Assembly (NCBI GenBank): GCA_032718475.1
Contig: JAUCBJ010002323.1
Span: forward strand, 1 to 45,076
Reading direction: 5' to 3'
DNA length: 45,076 nucleotides
Origin: Nemertoderma westbladi
Taxonomy: Eukaryota; Xenacoelomorpha; Nemertodermatida; Nemertodermatidae
In this document: positions 32,301 through 38,282 of the stretch, piece by piece
Layout: the number at the start of each line of letters is the position of its first letter
How positions within the stretch are numbered: the stretch's first letter is position 1
Position numbers and translations under genes: made by a program
The notes under the pieces: generated by a model
The model's input: only the letters and a program-made list of their open reading frames with translations
Told to the model about the DNA's origin: nothing
Database searches by the model: none

Positions 32301-33635
32301 TAATATTGAGACAGCAAAACCCGCCTTGGCGAATTAATATTCCGCATCAATGTTAAATCCTCAATTTGGGGAAAGGAGCAGTTTACAGTGGAACGTTATT
32401 TTAACCAAAACAATAAACTAAACACAATAGAACAGGTTACAGTTTTATTTTTTGAGAGTAATCAGCTGTTATTTGCGTCCAATTTCCCCTGCAGAGGGAT
32501 GAATTTTTATTGCGTCCAGTTTCCCCCCTATCTGATAATATTATAATAACAGACAAGGCAAGAGTACAGAAATATAAATATACCGTATAGTATAGGTCTA
32601 ACAAGCGAACTCCCAGATAAAAGATTTTGTCTAACAAATTGTCAGACACAGCCTAACAGCACAACCAACCACTGCTGCATTAGGCGGACCGCGTAACCGC
32701 AGCAAACATGCCGTACCTCACGCTGCAGAACACCACCTCCACTGCACTACATATTAATGGTGAAAGTGAAGGATAACAATAAGATTATGTATACTTTATT
32801 TTATTGTGCTTATTTTTCCTTAACGGATTGTATCTTTCACTTTAACTAATCTGTCACATTAACTATCTGCACGTAAGTCTATCTACTATTCTAAGATGCA
32901 AACTTTAAAAGTAAATAATTCCTGTATCTTTACTTCTATTAGATAAACGTCCGCTATCCAAATTGTCCCACCACAATGTTTCACCAGATGACCCCAACGC
33001 CAAGGATAGTAACCGCGAGAAGGATTATTTGAATCAACACAATAAAGAAAAGCGCGATTCGGCCAAGAGTTACAACGGGAAACAGAACGGCCACAAGTCT
33101 CAATCGGCGACTCGCAGTAGTAAAAGTGAAGGCGAGGAGAAAGAATTACGTGGGAGGGAGAGTGCGGCTTGGGAAGGACCGCGGGACCGGAAAAACAAGT
33201 CAAAGGCGACGAAAAATCAACGCGAAGGGAGTTCGAAAAACGTTAATGATGGATCATCGGAAACGGCAATTGAGGTAAATTATTTCCATTAAGTTGGCCT
33301 AGTTGTTATTCAATATAGAGTGACTTCAACAGACCAGATAATATTCAACTAAAACTATGTTGATGGAATAAAAACCGTTTCTGTTTGTACGTAAACTGTT
33401 TCGTTTTTGGTTGCAGGTTGAGAATCTAAAACAGGTGGGAGGAAATGCGGGATGTTGCGGATGCTCTGGGAGATTTATCGAGAAAGTTCGTGGCATGCGT
33501 ACCCACCAGAAGGTGGATATATGGTCGCGGGTACTGTTCCCAAGCGCCTTCTTCGTATTCAACATCATCTACTGGGCGTGTGTCATCATCTTGGCAGAGA
33601 ATCAGAAGTACGCTTTAAGCGCTGTTACCCAATAA
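11233..33635 (+). CDS. Cys-loop ligand-gated channel subunit, predicted anion-selective (5' incomplete)
   Basis: Thirteen exons join in frame: 11233-11324, 11976-12088, 12198-12376, 12523-12620, 14000-14173, 17807-17981, 22097-22264, 30404-30488, 31127-31210, 31322-31411, 31766-31946, 32943-33274, 33417-33635 (1990 nt). The extracellular domain has WIDNRL, LWIPTVEP and a canonical Cys loop of two cysteines 13 apart around FPFD. M1 is ILIYLPAIMLVMISWVTFW; VPARAAISIVTLL starts M2; M4 is WSRVLFPSAFFVFNIIYW. Pro-Ala-Arg at -2' to 0' is the selectivity signature of glycine/GABA/GluCl receptors, cation channels having Glu at -1'. Leu 9' is kept; Val at 6' replaces the usual Thr. The M3-M4 loop is ~260 residues, charged, Ser/Lys-rich. 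These receptors form plasma-membrane pentamers; the ligand cannot be read. The N-terminus and signal peptide are missing. Confidence 0.88.
11976..12088 (+). CDS. Channel exon 2
   Basis: Acceptor TTTTGTAG|TTCTAC, donor AACTCG|GTGAGT, 113 nt. It codes LPVSLEMRIEKMAKDEADYI, ending WIDNRLTNS. The W-x-D-x-R-L motif is a hallmark of the Cys-loop receptor ligand-binding domain. Confidence 0.88.
12198..12376 (+). CDS. Channel exon 3
   Basis: Acceptor TTTATCAG|ACTACC, donor AATCAG|GTGAGA, 179 nt. It contains KLWIPTVEP, the loop A region (family LWxPD), with Thr in place of the usual Asp, and IENSGKVSAKIR leading to the Cys loop. Confidence 0.88.
12523..12620 (+). CDS. Channel exon 4 (Cys loop)
   Basis: Acceptor TATGTAG|CATGAC, donor TGATT|GTAAGC, 98 nt. 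It codes CKEDPHYFPFDMMIC: two cysteines 13 residues apart enclosing F-P-F-D, the defining motif of the family. Confidence 0.92.
12621..13999 (+). other. Channel intron 4, no gene, GACA microsatellite
   Basis: 1.4 kb without supported exons. A GACA run with an interruption lies at 13004-13034. The flanking GTTTTCGAGTTATCG and ACCCCGAAAACCCCC look like degraded transposon sequence, not classified further. Short open frames here have no recognisable content. Confidence 0.55.
14000..14173 (+). CDS. Channel exon 5
   Basis: Acceptor TTTTGCAG|TTATAA, donor TTTAG|GTAAGT, 174 nt. It codes RRVIINWIDAGGSVSG, then the loop C region ending ITDSLG. The antisense LINE copy of 14206-17480 starts only about 33 bp after this donor. 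Confidence 0.88.
14206..17480 (-). mobile_element. Non-LTR retrotransposon family A, nearly full length, frameshifted
   Basis: Antisense within channel intron 5. Reading down from about 17366: a degraded N-terminal region, an APE endonuclease (16991-15435) with catalytic-type QEHR, GDLN and SDHR motifs, then reverse transcriptase pieces 15441-14854 (GGLQGDTLAPL, TDFADD), 14890-14576 and 14503-14216 (C-terminal RLRFSGHCWRSKDD, then RGRPAITYIDQL). Frameshifts fall at about 16990, 15438 and 14870. The residues normally found before KKAFDS are deleted, so it is dead. The 3' end carries a short (TAG)n-type tail (plus strand TACTACTACTAG at 14209). The 5' limit is approximate; the clade is left open. 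Confidence 0.88.
17481..17806 (+). other. Rest of channel intron 5
   Basis: About 330 bp between the LINE 5' end and exon 6. It may still include LINE 5' leader up to about 17520. No gene or clear repeat seen. Confidence 0.4.
17807..17981 (+). CDS. Channel exon 6 (M1 and start of M2)
   Basis: Acceptor TTTATAG|GTGAAG, donor GCTAAG|GTTAGC, 175 nt. It codes the pre-M1 strand YFLNFTLKFDRRPETH, M1, the short M1-M2 loop and VPARAAISIVTLL. The intron splits M2 just after Leu 9'. The last 21 exonic nt (17961-17981) are part of the first unit of the 41-bp array. Read-through past this donor meets an in-frame TAG after five codons. Confidence 0.92.
17961..19110 (+). repeat. 41-bp minisatellite array 2, donor-anchored, overlapping exon 6
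   Basis: Unit 1 (17961-18001) consists of the last 21 nt of exon 6 plus the first 20 nt of the intron. Unit 2 (18002-18042) differs from it by one base (G to A) and unit 3 (18043-18083) is identical to unit 2. Degenerate units follow for about 1.1 kb, with core TTAGCTTTATCCATTGTTAC and CTAAGGTTAGCTTTGTG. A block of ~180 bp at 18290-18470 is repeated at 18611-18790 (offset about 321 bp). Many units preserve CTAAG|GTTAGC, that is, a copy of the splice donor. Confidence 0.95.
19168..19688 (-). mobile_element. Non-LTR family A, 5'-truncated 3' fragment
   Basis: Minus-strand frames (19589-19281 and neighbours) code VLLYGGETWTLTKSLEQGID and RLRFSGHCWRSKDEVIP, closely matching the end of the copy at 14206-17480. 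The tail is (TAG)n-type (plus TACTACTACTACTAG at 19170). Typical 5' truncation; non-functional. It starts soon after the end of minisatellite array 2. Confidence 0.85.
19790..20442 (+). mobile_element. Penelope-like element, 3' fragment with GIY-YIG endonuclease
   Basis: The frame at 20115-20441 codes LYHFKCTSCNADYIGKSERH, then RVSEHL, SSIREHALEYDH and a C-terminal ESLLIRKRSPSLNV. This matches the GIY-YIG endonuclease domain of Penelope-like retroelements: Y-x-F split motif, CxxC knuckle, YIG, R..EHL and a terminal P-x-L-N. Upstream (19850-20110) the C-terminal reverse-transcriptase side is visible only in broken frames (a YLGT-type block, PFKDRFPKAMR). No reverse-transcriptase core is present, so it is truncated and dead. 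It lies in channel intron 6. Confidence 0.8.
20446..20690 (+). repeat. 28-bp tandem repeat in alternating dimers
   Basis: About eight units of TACTCCACTGTACTG(T/G)ATCT with ATTCTTAC. GTATCT and GGATCT units alternate strictly after the first two, so the effective unit is 56 bp. It starts directly after the Penelope-like fragment, possibly grown from its 3' end. The open frame across it is a by-product. Confidence 0.9.
20691..20950. other. Unassigned intronic sequence
   Basis: AT-rich intron 6 sequence between the 28-bp array and the Helitron-like segment. The first bases are decayed repeat units (GTATTGTATCTATTGATACT). Nothing else supported. Confidence 0.4.
20951..21904. mobile_element. Candidate Helitron-like / non-autonomous element
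   Basis: The right end (21883-21904) is a perfect hairpin AGCCAGCTTGCTGGCT, then TT and CTAG, followed by T; the same end occurs inverted at 8867-8888. The left end on the minus strand reads CCCGCTGTCAAGCGGG, CTC, CTAA, another hairpin plus CTRR. GGAGCCCG near 20954 and CGGGCTCC near 21871 are inverted copies. It also holds TGTGGGGCGAGCCACAAAGT (about 21758), found again at 35127 and 44036. No transposase. It could be two overlapping elements; the boundaries are inference. Confidence 0.4.
21905..22096 (+). other. End of channel intron 6
   Basis: AT-rich, leads to the acceptor TTTAATTTCAG of exon 7. Nothing else seen. Confidence 0.5.
22097..22264 (+). CDS. Channel exon 7 (rest of M2, M3)
   Basis: Acceptor AATTTCAG|TGTGAT, donor AAAAG|GTTTGT, 168 nt. 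It codes VIQVVSNFFQSETVELGFSV (outer M2 and M2-M3 loop), then QAYILVCVAFSLLTVAMFGA (M3), ending in a basic stretch at the start of the cytoplasmic loop. Confidence 0.9.
22345..24055 (-). mobile_element. Non-LTR family B, rearranged composite
   Basis: Antisense in channel intron 7. From 24045 down it codes a reverse-transcriptase C-terminal part (NSRKTKILTVNFES, DDFCYLGSWI), has an internal deletion near 23815, then continues with the C-terminal RLRFAGHCFRREDQPVHNL (23765 on). At about 23570 it passes without a break into the 5' leader and N-terminal region of the same family (MDYISNAEVRPL), then an APE endonuclease (GDFNAS, SSDHR; 23001-22360), and stops abruptly at a T-rich tract. It is therefore 3' part followed by 5' part, not one linear copy. 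Non-functional. Confidence 0.85.
24205..24297 (-). mobile_element. tRNA-derived SINE copy 1
   Basis: On the minus strand GGTTAGAGCGCG (A-box-like, 24271-24282) lies about 30 bp before GGTCACCAGTTCAATCCC (B-box-like, 24235-24252), followed by AATGGACGTCAATGGCGA. Spacing and motifs fit an RNA polymerase III tRNA-type promoter. Related copies at 30520-30646 and 40595-40715 share GGAGGTCACCAG, and GACGTCA(T/A)TG or a near match. No clear tail here. Confidence 0.6.
24360..24640 (-). repeat. Degenerate units of array 3 in inverted orientation
   Basis: ACCAAAAACAATTACTCAA, CCCCAAAATAAATAC and CCCCCAAAATAA are reverse-oriented relatives of the GAATAATTGTTTTTGGGG unit downstream. They sit about 350-600 bp before the forward array and are far more decayed. 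Confidence 0.55.
24800..24875 (+). repeat. GGAGCAGG dispersed repeat copy
   Basis: AAAGGAGCAGGTTAG, GGAGCAGGTTACAGAGG and AACCAAAACAATAAACGAAA occur in the family's order. This copy lies between inverted and direct blocks of array 3, much as the copies at 5590-5800 lie beside other short tandem repeats. Confidence 0.65.
24985..29775 (+). repeat. ~20-bp minisatellite array 3 with 2.2-kb tandem duplication
   Basis: About 240 units of ATGAATAATTGTTTTTGGG(T/G)T-type sequence in channel intron 7. A block of ~2.1 kb (about 25190-27290) is repeated at about 27396-29466: rare landmarks recur at an offset of exactly 2206 bp (GTAGAATAAT 25201/27407; TTTTAGAGG 25322/27528; GAATACTTG 25884/28090; ATAATTGGTT 26241/28447; TTCGGGGG 26271/28477). 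The offset falls to 2199 after a 7-nt loss near 29142. Very few other differences, so the duplication is recent, or an assembly effect. Open frames through it, rich in Lys-Thr-Ile-Ile-His, are spurious. Confidence 0.95.
29776..30403 (+). other. Intron 7 sequence after array 3
   Basis: The first ~120 bp (AAATTGGTG, TTTTTTGGGTGTGAAATCAT, ATTTGGGGTGG) resemble, inverted, the block at 24360-24480. TTGTGCGCACAACTTA is repeated at about 30082 and 30104. No gene. Confidence 0.5.
30404..30488 (+). CDS. Channel exon 8 (cytoplasmic loop)
   Basis: Acceptor TTACTTCAG|CACACC, donor TATGAG|GTTAGT, 85 nt. It codes TPTKQEDKPTSNSG then AEHKKATKYE, a polar low-complexity stretch. Support comes from splice sites and frame continuity with exons 7 and 9. 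Confidence 0.75.
30520..30646 (-). mobile_element. tRNA-derived SINE copy 2
   Basis: The minus strand reads CCTGAATGGTTGAGTGTCAG (A-box-like, 30625-30644), then CCAGGAGGTCACCAGCTCGA (B-box-like), TGGATGTCACTGCCGACTTT, and a tail TATAATAATATGAAACCACT and CATTCATCC shared with 40595-40768. It abuts the LINE fragment at 30646. Confidence 0.65.
30646..31085 (-). mobile_element. Non-LTR family A, internal reverse-transcriptase fragment
   Basis: The minus-strand frame 31112-30792 codes FTLQERRSSRYPATT, TDTDFADDIALLSNTL and VERAAKEVGLHINATKTE, nearly the same as 15010-14850 of the larger copy. Truncated at both ends. It ends about 42 bp before the acceptor of exon 9. Confidence 0.85.
31127..31210 (+). 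CDS. Channel exon 9 (cytoplasmic loop)
   Basis: Acceptor CAACTTGCAG|AAGGAG, donor ATCAAG|GTTGGT, 84 nt, phase 0 at both ends. It codes NTNQGYEMNELDGDKLHQRR. The exon could be skipped without a frameshift. Confidence 0.8.
31322..31411 (+). CDS. Channel exon 10 (cytoplasmic loop)
   Basis: Acceptor TTTTGCAG|GATTCG, donor AATATA|GTAAGT, 90 nt, phase 0 at both ends. It codes RPNSTDHDEVDLIDHDYLNK, acidic. The exon could be skipped in frame. Confidence 0.8.
31766..31946 (+). CDS. Channel exon 11 (cytoplasmic loop)
   Basis: Acceptor AACTATTAG|TCGTCT, donor CGGG|GTTGGT, 181 nt. It codes HIDVDLDEAPEEDFEDAMM, a PPPP stretch and FIVPEIPVWDKNKPPK. It is strongly acidic, then basic. Confidence 0.8.
31947..32942 (+). 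other. Channel intron 11
   Basis: Contains a well-kept copy of the GGAGCAGG dispersed repeat at 32325-32530 (CGAATTAATATT, GGGGAAAGGAGCAG, TTTAACCAAAACAATAAAC, ATTTGCGTCC, AGGGATGAATTTTTATTGCG). Otherwise no gene. GGCCGTTAGGCC near 32020 is a short palindrome. Confidence 0.6.
32325..32530 (+). repeat. GGAGCAGG dispersed repeat, longest copy
   Basis: Block order: GAATTAATATTCCGCATCAA, GGGGAAAGGAGCAG, ACAGTGGAACGTTATTTTAA, CCAAAACAATAAACTAAA, ATAGAACAGGTTACAGTTTT, then GAGAGTAATCAGCTGTTATT and TGCGTCC. It aligns block by block with 36958-37195, defining a ~200-250-bp family without coding capacity. Confidence 0.7.
32943..33274 (+). CDS. Channel exon 12 (cytoplasmic loop)
   Basis: Acceptor TTCTATTAG|ATAAAC, donor ATTGAG|GTAAAT, 332 nt. 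It codes a Lys/Arg/Ser/Asn-rich, probably disordered stretch (KLSHHNVSPDDPNAKDSNRE; SKSEGEEKELRGRESAAWEG). The highly basic charge suggests cytoplasmic partners or phosphorylation; no motif is decisive. Confidence 0.8.
33417..33635 (+). CDS. Channel exon 13 (M4 and stop)
   Basis: Acceptor GGTTGCAG|GTTGAG. It codes a Cys/Gly patch (GGNAGCCGCSGR), VDIWSRVLFPSAFFVFNIIY and W, the classic M4 signature, and a short extracellular tail ending AVTQ. The TAA stop lies inside AATAAA (33632-33637); another AATAAA occurs near 33672. Confidence 0.92.
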   Translation, partial: VENLKQVGGNAGCCGCSGRFIEKVRGMRTHQKVDIWSRVLFPSAFFVFNIIYWACVIILAENQKYALSAVTQ

Positions 33636-34028
33636 ATCAACTGTTTGAAAGTGATGATGTCAAACTAATCCTCAATAAAATTATTAATCTCCGACAATAT
33701 AAGATTTTTTGTTGTTTTCTGAAACCAGAAATAAGTAGTATTCTGAATTATAAAAAAATGCAGAATTTTACTTGACTTTTTTTACCGTAGTTATCGTATT
33801 TAAACAGTTATTTATGGAACGGGGTTCATATCAGTAATATTGATCTGGTTCTGCCGCCTGCACTAGGGCTACTCACTACATACCGGTACTAAATAACTAA
33901 GCTAATAATAACTGTGGGCGATGAAGGTCAAACTGTAAATAACAGATAGAGGGAAAAAATACTAATTTAGATATTGACATAGAGATGTCGAGGCAAAACC
34001 CAGCGTTACAATTGGAACCTGGCTTTTG

Positions 34029-34061
<33 letters not shown>

Positions 34062-34141
34062 CTATACCTATAGATTCGAATCTATAGCAATAGTGTGGCG
34101 GCCTCCCTGCCTTATACGGGTAACAGCCAAGATAGAGTTAC
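33636..34141 (+). other. 3' region of the channel gene and 29-G run
   Basis: AATAAA elements near 33632 and 33672 are possible polyadenylation signals. 34031-34059 is an uninterrupted run of 29 G, likely variable in length and able to form G-quadruplexes. No gene. Confidence 0.6.
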
Positions 34142-34970
34142 TACTACTACTTGGATCGGCATGCTGCATTGCAGCTGCATTTTTAAGAATGCTGTGCCGG
34201 CTTATCGACAAAATTGCACCGCCACAACTCCCTATCACCCATGACATTTGCTAGATCATCCGCATCTTCAAGGCTAGTGTCCTTTAAGATGCGTCTCAAG
34301 AAAGTCATGGGCTGTCCACCATGCTTATTCACTCCATGAGGCTGCCAAAGTACAAGATTATGCACTGGCTGGTCCTCACGGCGAAAGCAATGTCCTGCAA
34401 AGCGGAGGCGATTTTGTTCTAGTGTCAAGCTTGGGGGAACCAATGAGACACCTCCAATGTTATATAGTGTCTCGTTGGAGATGTGTGCATTGTACTTGAC
34501 ACAATGAACCCGGCGTAGCATTCTTGTAAATGTGCTATCCAGAGATTTGGTGTCCTCAGCAGTTAGAGCCCAGCATGGACTCCTATAGAGGAGTACTGGA
34601 ACTACTGCTGCTCTAAATAATCGGACCTTAAGTTTCCGATTAATTCTCGGTGACTTCCAAATCCTGGAAAGCCTATTCAAGGCTGCCCATGCCTTTCCCT
34701 TACGTATTCGAAGGTCCTCATCTGACTTCCGGATCCATGATCCCAGGTAACAGAAGTCGTCCACATGCTCAAGCATACCATCTTTTGAGCTTATGCTCAT
34801 CCGATCAGAGACTTGATGAGGACTTTCAAAGTTAACTGTCAAAATTTTGGTCTTTCTGGAGTTAATAAAAAGACCAACACTAGAAGCACCATGTTCTAAT
34901 GAGCTGAGGAGCCGTTGGGCTCCCTCTAGTAATTCTGAGAGTACTCCTAAGTCATCAGCAAAGTATAGTT
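34142..34970 (-). mobile_element. Non-LTR family B, 5'-truncated 3' fragment
   Basis: A 219-codon minus frame (34842-34183) codes the C-terminal reverse-transcriptase region (SDRMSISSKDGMLEHVDDFC, YLGSWI, RLRFAGHCFRREDQPVHNL) and an intact C-terminus (ADDLANVMGDRELWRC to AQHS). Upstream the homology continues through YFADDLGVLSE and stops near 34970, inside the RT active-site motif. The 3' end is GCATGCCGATCC plus a (TAG)n-type tail (plus TACTACTACTACT at 34139). Confidence 0.88.
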
Positions 34971-36913
34971 GCTATCGGGTTGCCTCCGGTATTTCGCAAT
35001 TCACATGTTCATCGATAATTTTACTTTACGGTACTTTATACAAGCCATCACGAATTCACATTCCGTAGCTGTGCAAACATCCAGACTTACATAACCGCAG
35101 ACCATAGAACTGGCTATATAACGACATGTGGGGCGAGCCATAAAGTCTAGATTATCATTTGGTTAGCGGTATAATTAGTTGACCGTCTGTCATTGCCGTT
35201 GACGTCGTCGTTAGAAATGTTTGAATTTTTTGGAACGCTAAGTCAAAAACCGCAATCTGCGATGAATTGGAACCAAACTTTGTACACAATGTAGTCTATT
35301 AAAAGTTTAGAAATTCTACACACAGACAGACTTCTATAGTTCCTCTGTACTTGTCATACATGCATCCATGGTGTCACTCATTGTACCGATAAGCAATGTC
35401 TAATGTACCAACAGTGCGATATTCTGAGACGCAATGAGTCACAGCGCGATATGAAGCCGTAATGCTTTTGTTAAGAAACCTAGTAATAGGCCGGACTGTT
35501 GTTATTCATTGCTTCAATCATTTTGCAGTCGATCACGTCCCATAATAACTGTTTAAATGTTATATTTACTTATGTATTTATTTGATTTGCTCTTAGTAGT
35601 ATAGAATGAGTTATGTACCTACTATTTGGTTATTCTTAGCCAATCAATGTCTTTTGTGATTCTATTTGATTCAAACTTTGTATATTGGGAATTATTAATT
35701 TGTTGTATCAATCATATAATAGTCAAATCGCGGCGTCAAATACGTAGTAATTCCAATGCTGGGTTACGGGTAGTTTATTCATCGGCGTGAAATAAAGTAA
35801 AATGTATTATAGTTATAAAAAATGATGATATTGAATTAACTCCACCACGAAACTAAAATTTATCATCATTGGGTTACTAATTATTGTCGATTTATCTCTT
35901 GGTGTATTACTATTATTTTATTATTAATTAATCTATGTAGTTATGATATTATTTCTTTAATTTCATAGGATTTAGGTTTATTTGACTTTTAAATAATTGT
36001 AACTGGTCTATCTTTTTCTAGGCTGCTTAGCATTATCGCTAAATTGGTGTACAAAGGTTGTCATTTAAATCAATATTTGTTGGTTACATAAGACTCTCTT
36101 AATGAAGTCCTTTGGCTATGAGTTATATAGTTAAGTGTTGTGACTGTTTTGCAGAGGTTTTTAGTGATTGAAGTTAAATAAATGGAATGGATAATTCGGT
36201 ATTTATTAGTATAAACTTAGTGAATGTGGCAGATTCCTGACCGAATTCGCAGTTCCTTAATAAACATTTTACATTATTTGAGAATCTTCAGCTATTTAAC
36301 AAATAAACATATTAATATATAATATTTTGTATGTATAATAATTTATATTAATTAGTTAAAGGTAGTATTAGACAACCAGATAAAAACTCTCAAATAAGTT
36401 ATTGTTATTATGACTGTACAATTACATAAGTAATAATGGTTGTGATGCAGCATCTGGCTGGGAAATACCGATGTTGGGAAACTGAACTGGGATGTACTCG
36501 AATATAACCGGCCTCCTATCTGTAAACTCTGCAGAATATGTCACGTTAAATAACAATAGGTATTGCTGTAACTTACTGTACTGAGTGCGTAAATAAACTA
36601 CAATTAATTATTGTTTTGTTTGCGTAACTAGAAAGTAGGTCATCTCCACCCAGTCTCTGTACTTACATACCATACATAATTTGTTTTATTGACTATTTGC
36701 AATATTTGCGTGATAAATCGTATAATTATATAATCTTATCTTTGTAAAACGATTTTATAGTAAGTACAGTATTTCATTGTGGTAATTACAATTTTAGACA
36801 TATTGTGTCATATTGAGGTAGGCAAGGCACCCCCATTAATTTTTTATAAATCTCACGATATATTTTGACATCCCACTTCAGAATTTTTATTTTAGTTTTA
36901 AATCTTTAGCTGC
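34971..36913. other. Intergenic, no gene seen
   Basis: AT-rich. At 35127-35152 GTGGGGCGAGCCAC, AAAGT and CTAG form a Helitron-like hairpin plus CTRR end shared in part with 21758 and 44036. TTGGAACCAAACTTTGTACA and ACACACAGACAGAC (35255-35330) look like remains of the same element class. From 35500 to 36900 I see no coding exon or recognisable repeat. Confidence 0.5.
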
Positions 36914-37195
36914 CACTATCGGATTGGCATGCTGCAGAACAGCTGCATTTGAGACACGGGGGGGGGGGGGGGGGGGGACTTGATGCAAATCCCATCATGT
37001 CGAATTAAGATTTTGTCTAAGTTATCATTTTTATGACTAAGGAGCAGGTTAAAATCGTACATTATCCTAGCCAAAACAATAAACTAAAGTGAATAGAACA
37101 TTACATTTTATTAATTAACTTATTAATTAATTTTATGAAGTAATTGGTTGCGTCGATTTTGCCCTGAATAGGGATGAATTTAGATTGCGCCGATA
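36914..37195 (+). repeat. LINE B 3' sliver, 20-G run and GGAGCAGG repeat
   Basis: 36920-36950 (GGATTGGCATGCTGCAGAAC) is a diverged match to the extreme 3' end of LINE family B (compare 34152-34182). Then come 20 G (36958-36977) and a full copy of the dispersed repeat: GATGCAAATCCCAT, GAATTAAG, AAGGAGCAGGTTA, CCAAAACAATAAACTAAAG, GGTTGCGTCGATTTTGCCCT, AGGGATGAATTTAGATTGCG. Confidence 0.65.
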
Positions 37196-37197
37196 TA

Positions 37198-37265
37198 AAG
37201 TCATGGGCCGCCCAGTCCACCATACTTATTCTCTCCATAAGATTGTGCACAGGCTGGTCCTCACA
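37198..37265 (-). mobile_element. Short LINE B fragment
   Basis: AAGTCATGGGCCGCCCAG, CCATACTTATTCTCTCCATA and GGCTGGTCCTCAC match, with divergence and a deletion, 34300-34375 of the family B copy, minus orientation. It has no coding value. Confidence 0.6.
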
Positions 37266-37329
37266 TATTATTCCTTCTTCCAGGACCGCCCAGACAGACC
37301 CCCACGCATTCTGGATACATATCCGGCAT

Positions 37330-37920
37330 CTCAGAACAGATAGTACTGTGACTATCAACGATGCTGTACACCGCTATGTTTGAGAAACACTTGAAATTTA
37401 CTCAAGGTCAGCAGCCTCCAGATTACGAGGATAAAATCAGTGGTTTGAACAAAGTGCTGAATGATAGATGTGATCAATCTAAGTCGCATATTCCTTGCTT
37501 TTCTACCCGAATGATACGCAATGCTGTATTGGCCTTAAGGAAAAACAAATCTCCTCACAGAAACAGCCTCACAGTTGGGAACTTCCTGTACTCTGATGTT
37601 GATGAAATTTCAATATTTTGAATCTCTCCGTCGAGCTGGTGACTCTACCAATCGCCCTGGGGGATTTATTAATTGGTACTGGCTTGGCGATTGCTTCGAT
37701 TGTGGGGCTTATACAGCATTATGTTGCTGGATGATCTAATGTGTGTTTCTTCGGCTTTGGAAAAGACGGCCAGTGAAATAGTTTTGTCACTCGGACGACT
37801 TAATCTAAAGATTGACAATTCTAAGATAAATTGGAAAGCTTTCTCCCCCCAGCAAATCGTCTTTAATTACTGACCGGCTCTCCATCAATGGACATCGTAA
37901 CAAATACCTCAGAACATATC
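37330..37920 (+). pseudogene. Degraded non-LTR reverse-transcriptase remnant, different family
   Basis: The frame 37361-37621 codes IRNAVLALRKNKSPHRNSLT, recalling the pre-RT linker of non-LTR elements (AVxxLKxNKSPGxDGL). The frame 37673-37873 codes LLDDLMCVSSAL and LNLKIDNSKINW, recalling the ADD active-site block and the following KT motif, with the first catalytic residues damaged. The sequence differs from families A and B, so a third family is likely. Weak but consistent order. Confidence 0.4.
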
Positions 37921-38282
37921 TCTCTCTTGGGGTTCAAATTACGACAATGTTAAAATCATCAAGTCGATAGAACTCACTCTGAAATCTTCCACAATTAAAG
38001 ATGGACCTCTCAACGATACGATATTGTGTGCATTGCTAAATGCTGGAAATCTCATGCTATACCATCAATATTATACAGGAATTGTTACAACTTCGGCGCA
38101 CTGAATAAATCGGACATCAATTCTGTAACTTCTTGTTGGCCACAGCTTTTGCAAAGTCGACAATGACGTATGTGATACCTTGTATGTCCGCAATTTACCT
38201 CCTCATGGCCTCCCACCTGTCAATACCATCATATGCTGCAACTGTGCTCAACCCTACCGTACTTGGCCGTCTTTAACCACTC
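37921..38282. other. Unassigned, possible tail of the third LINE remnant
   Basis: No intact frame. GCTTTTGCAAAGTCGACAAT and GACGTATG near 38145 resemble part of the SINE copies. Otherwise nothing can be supported. Confidence 0.35.
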
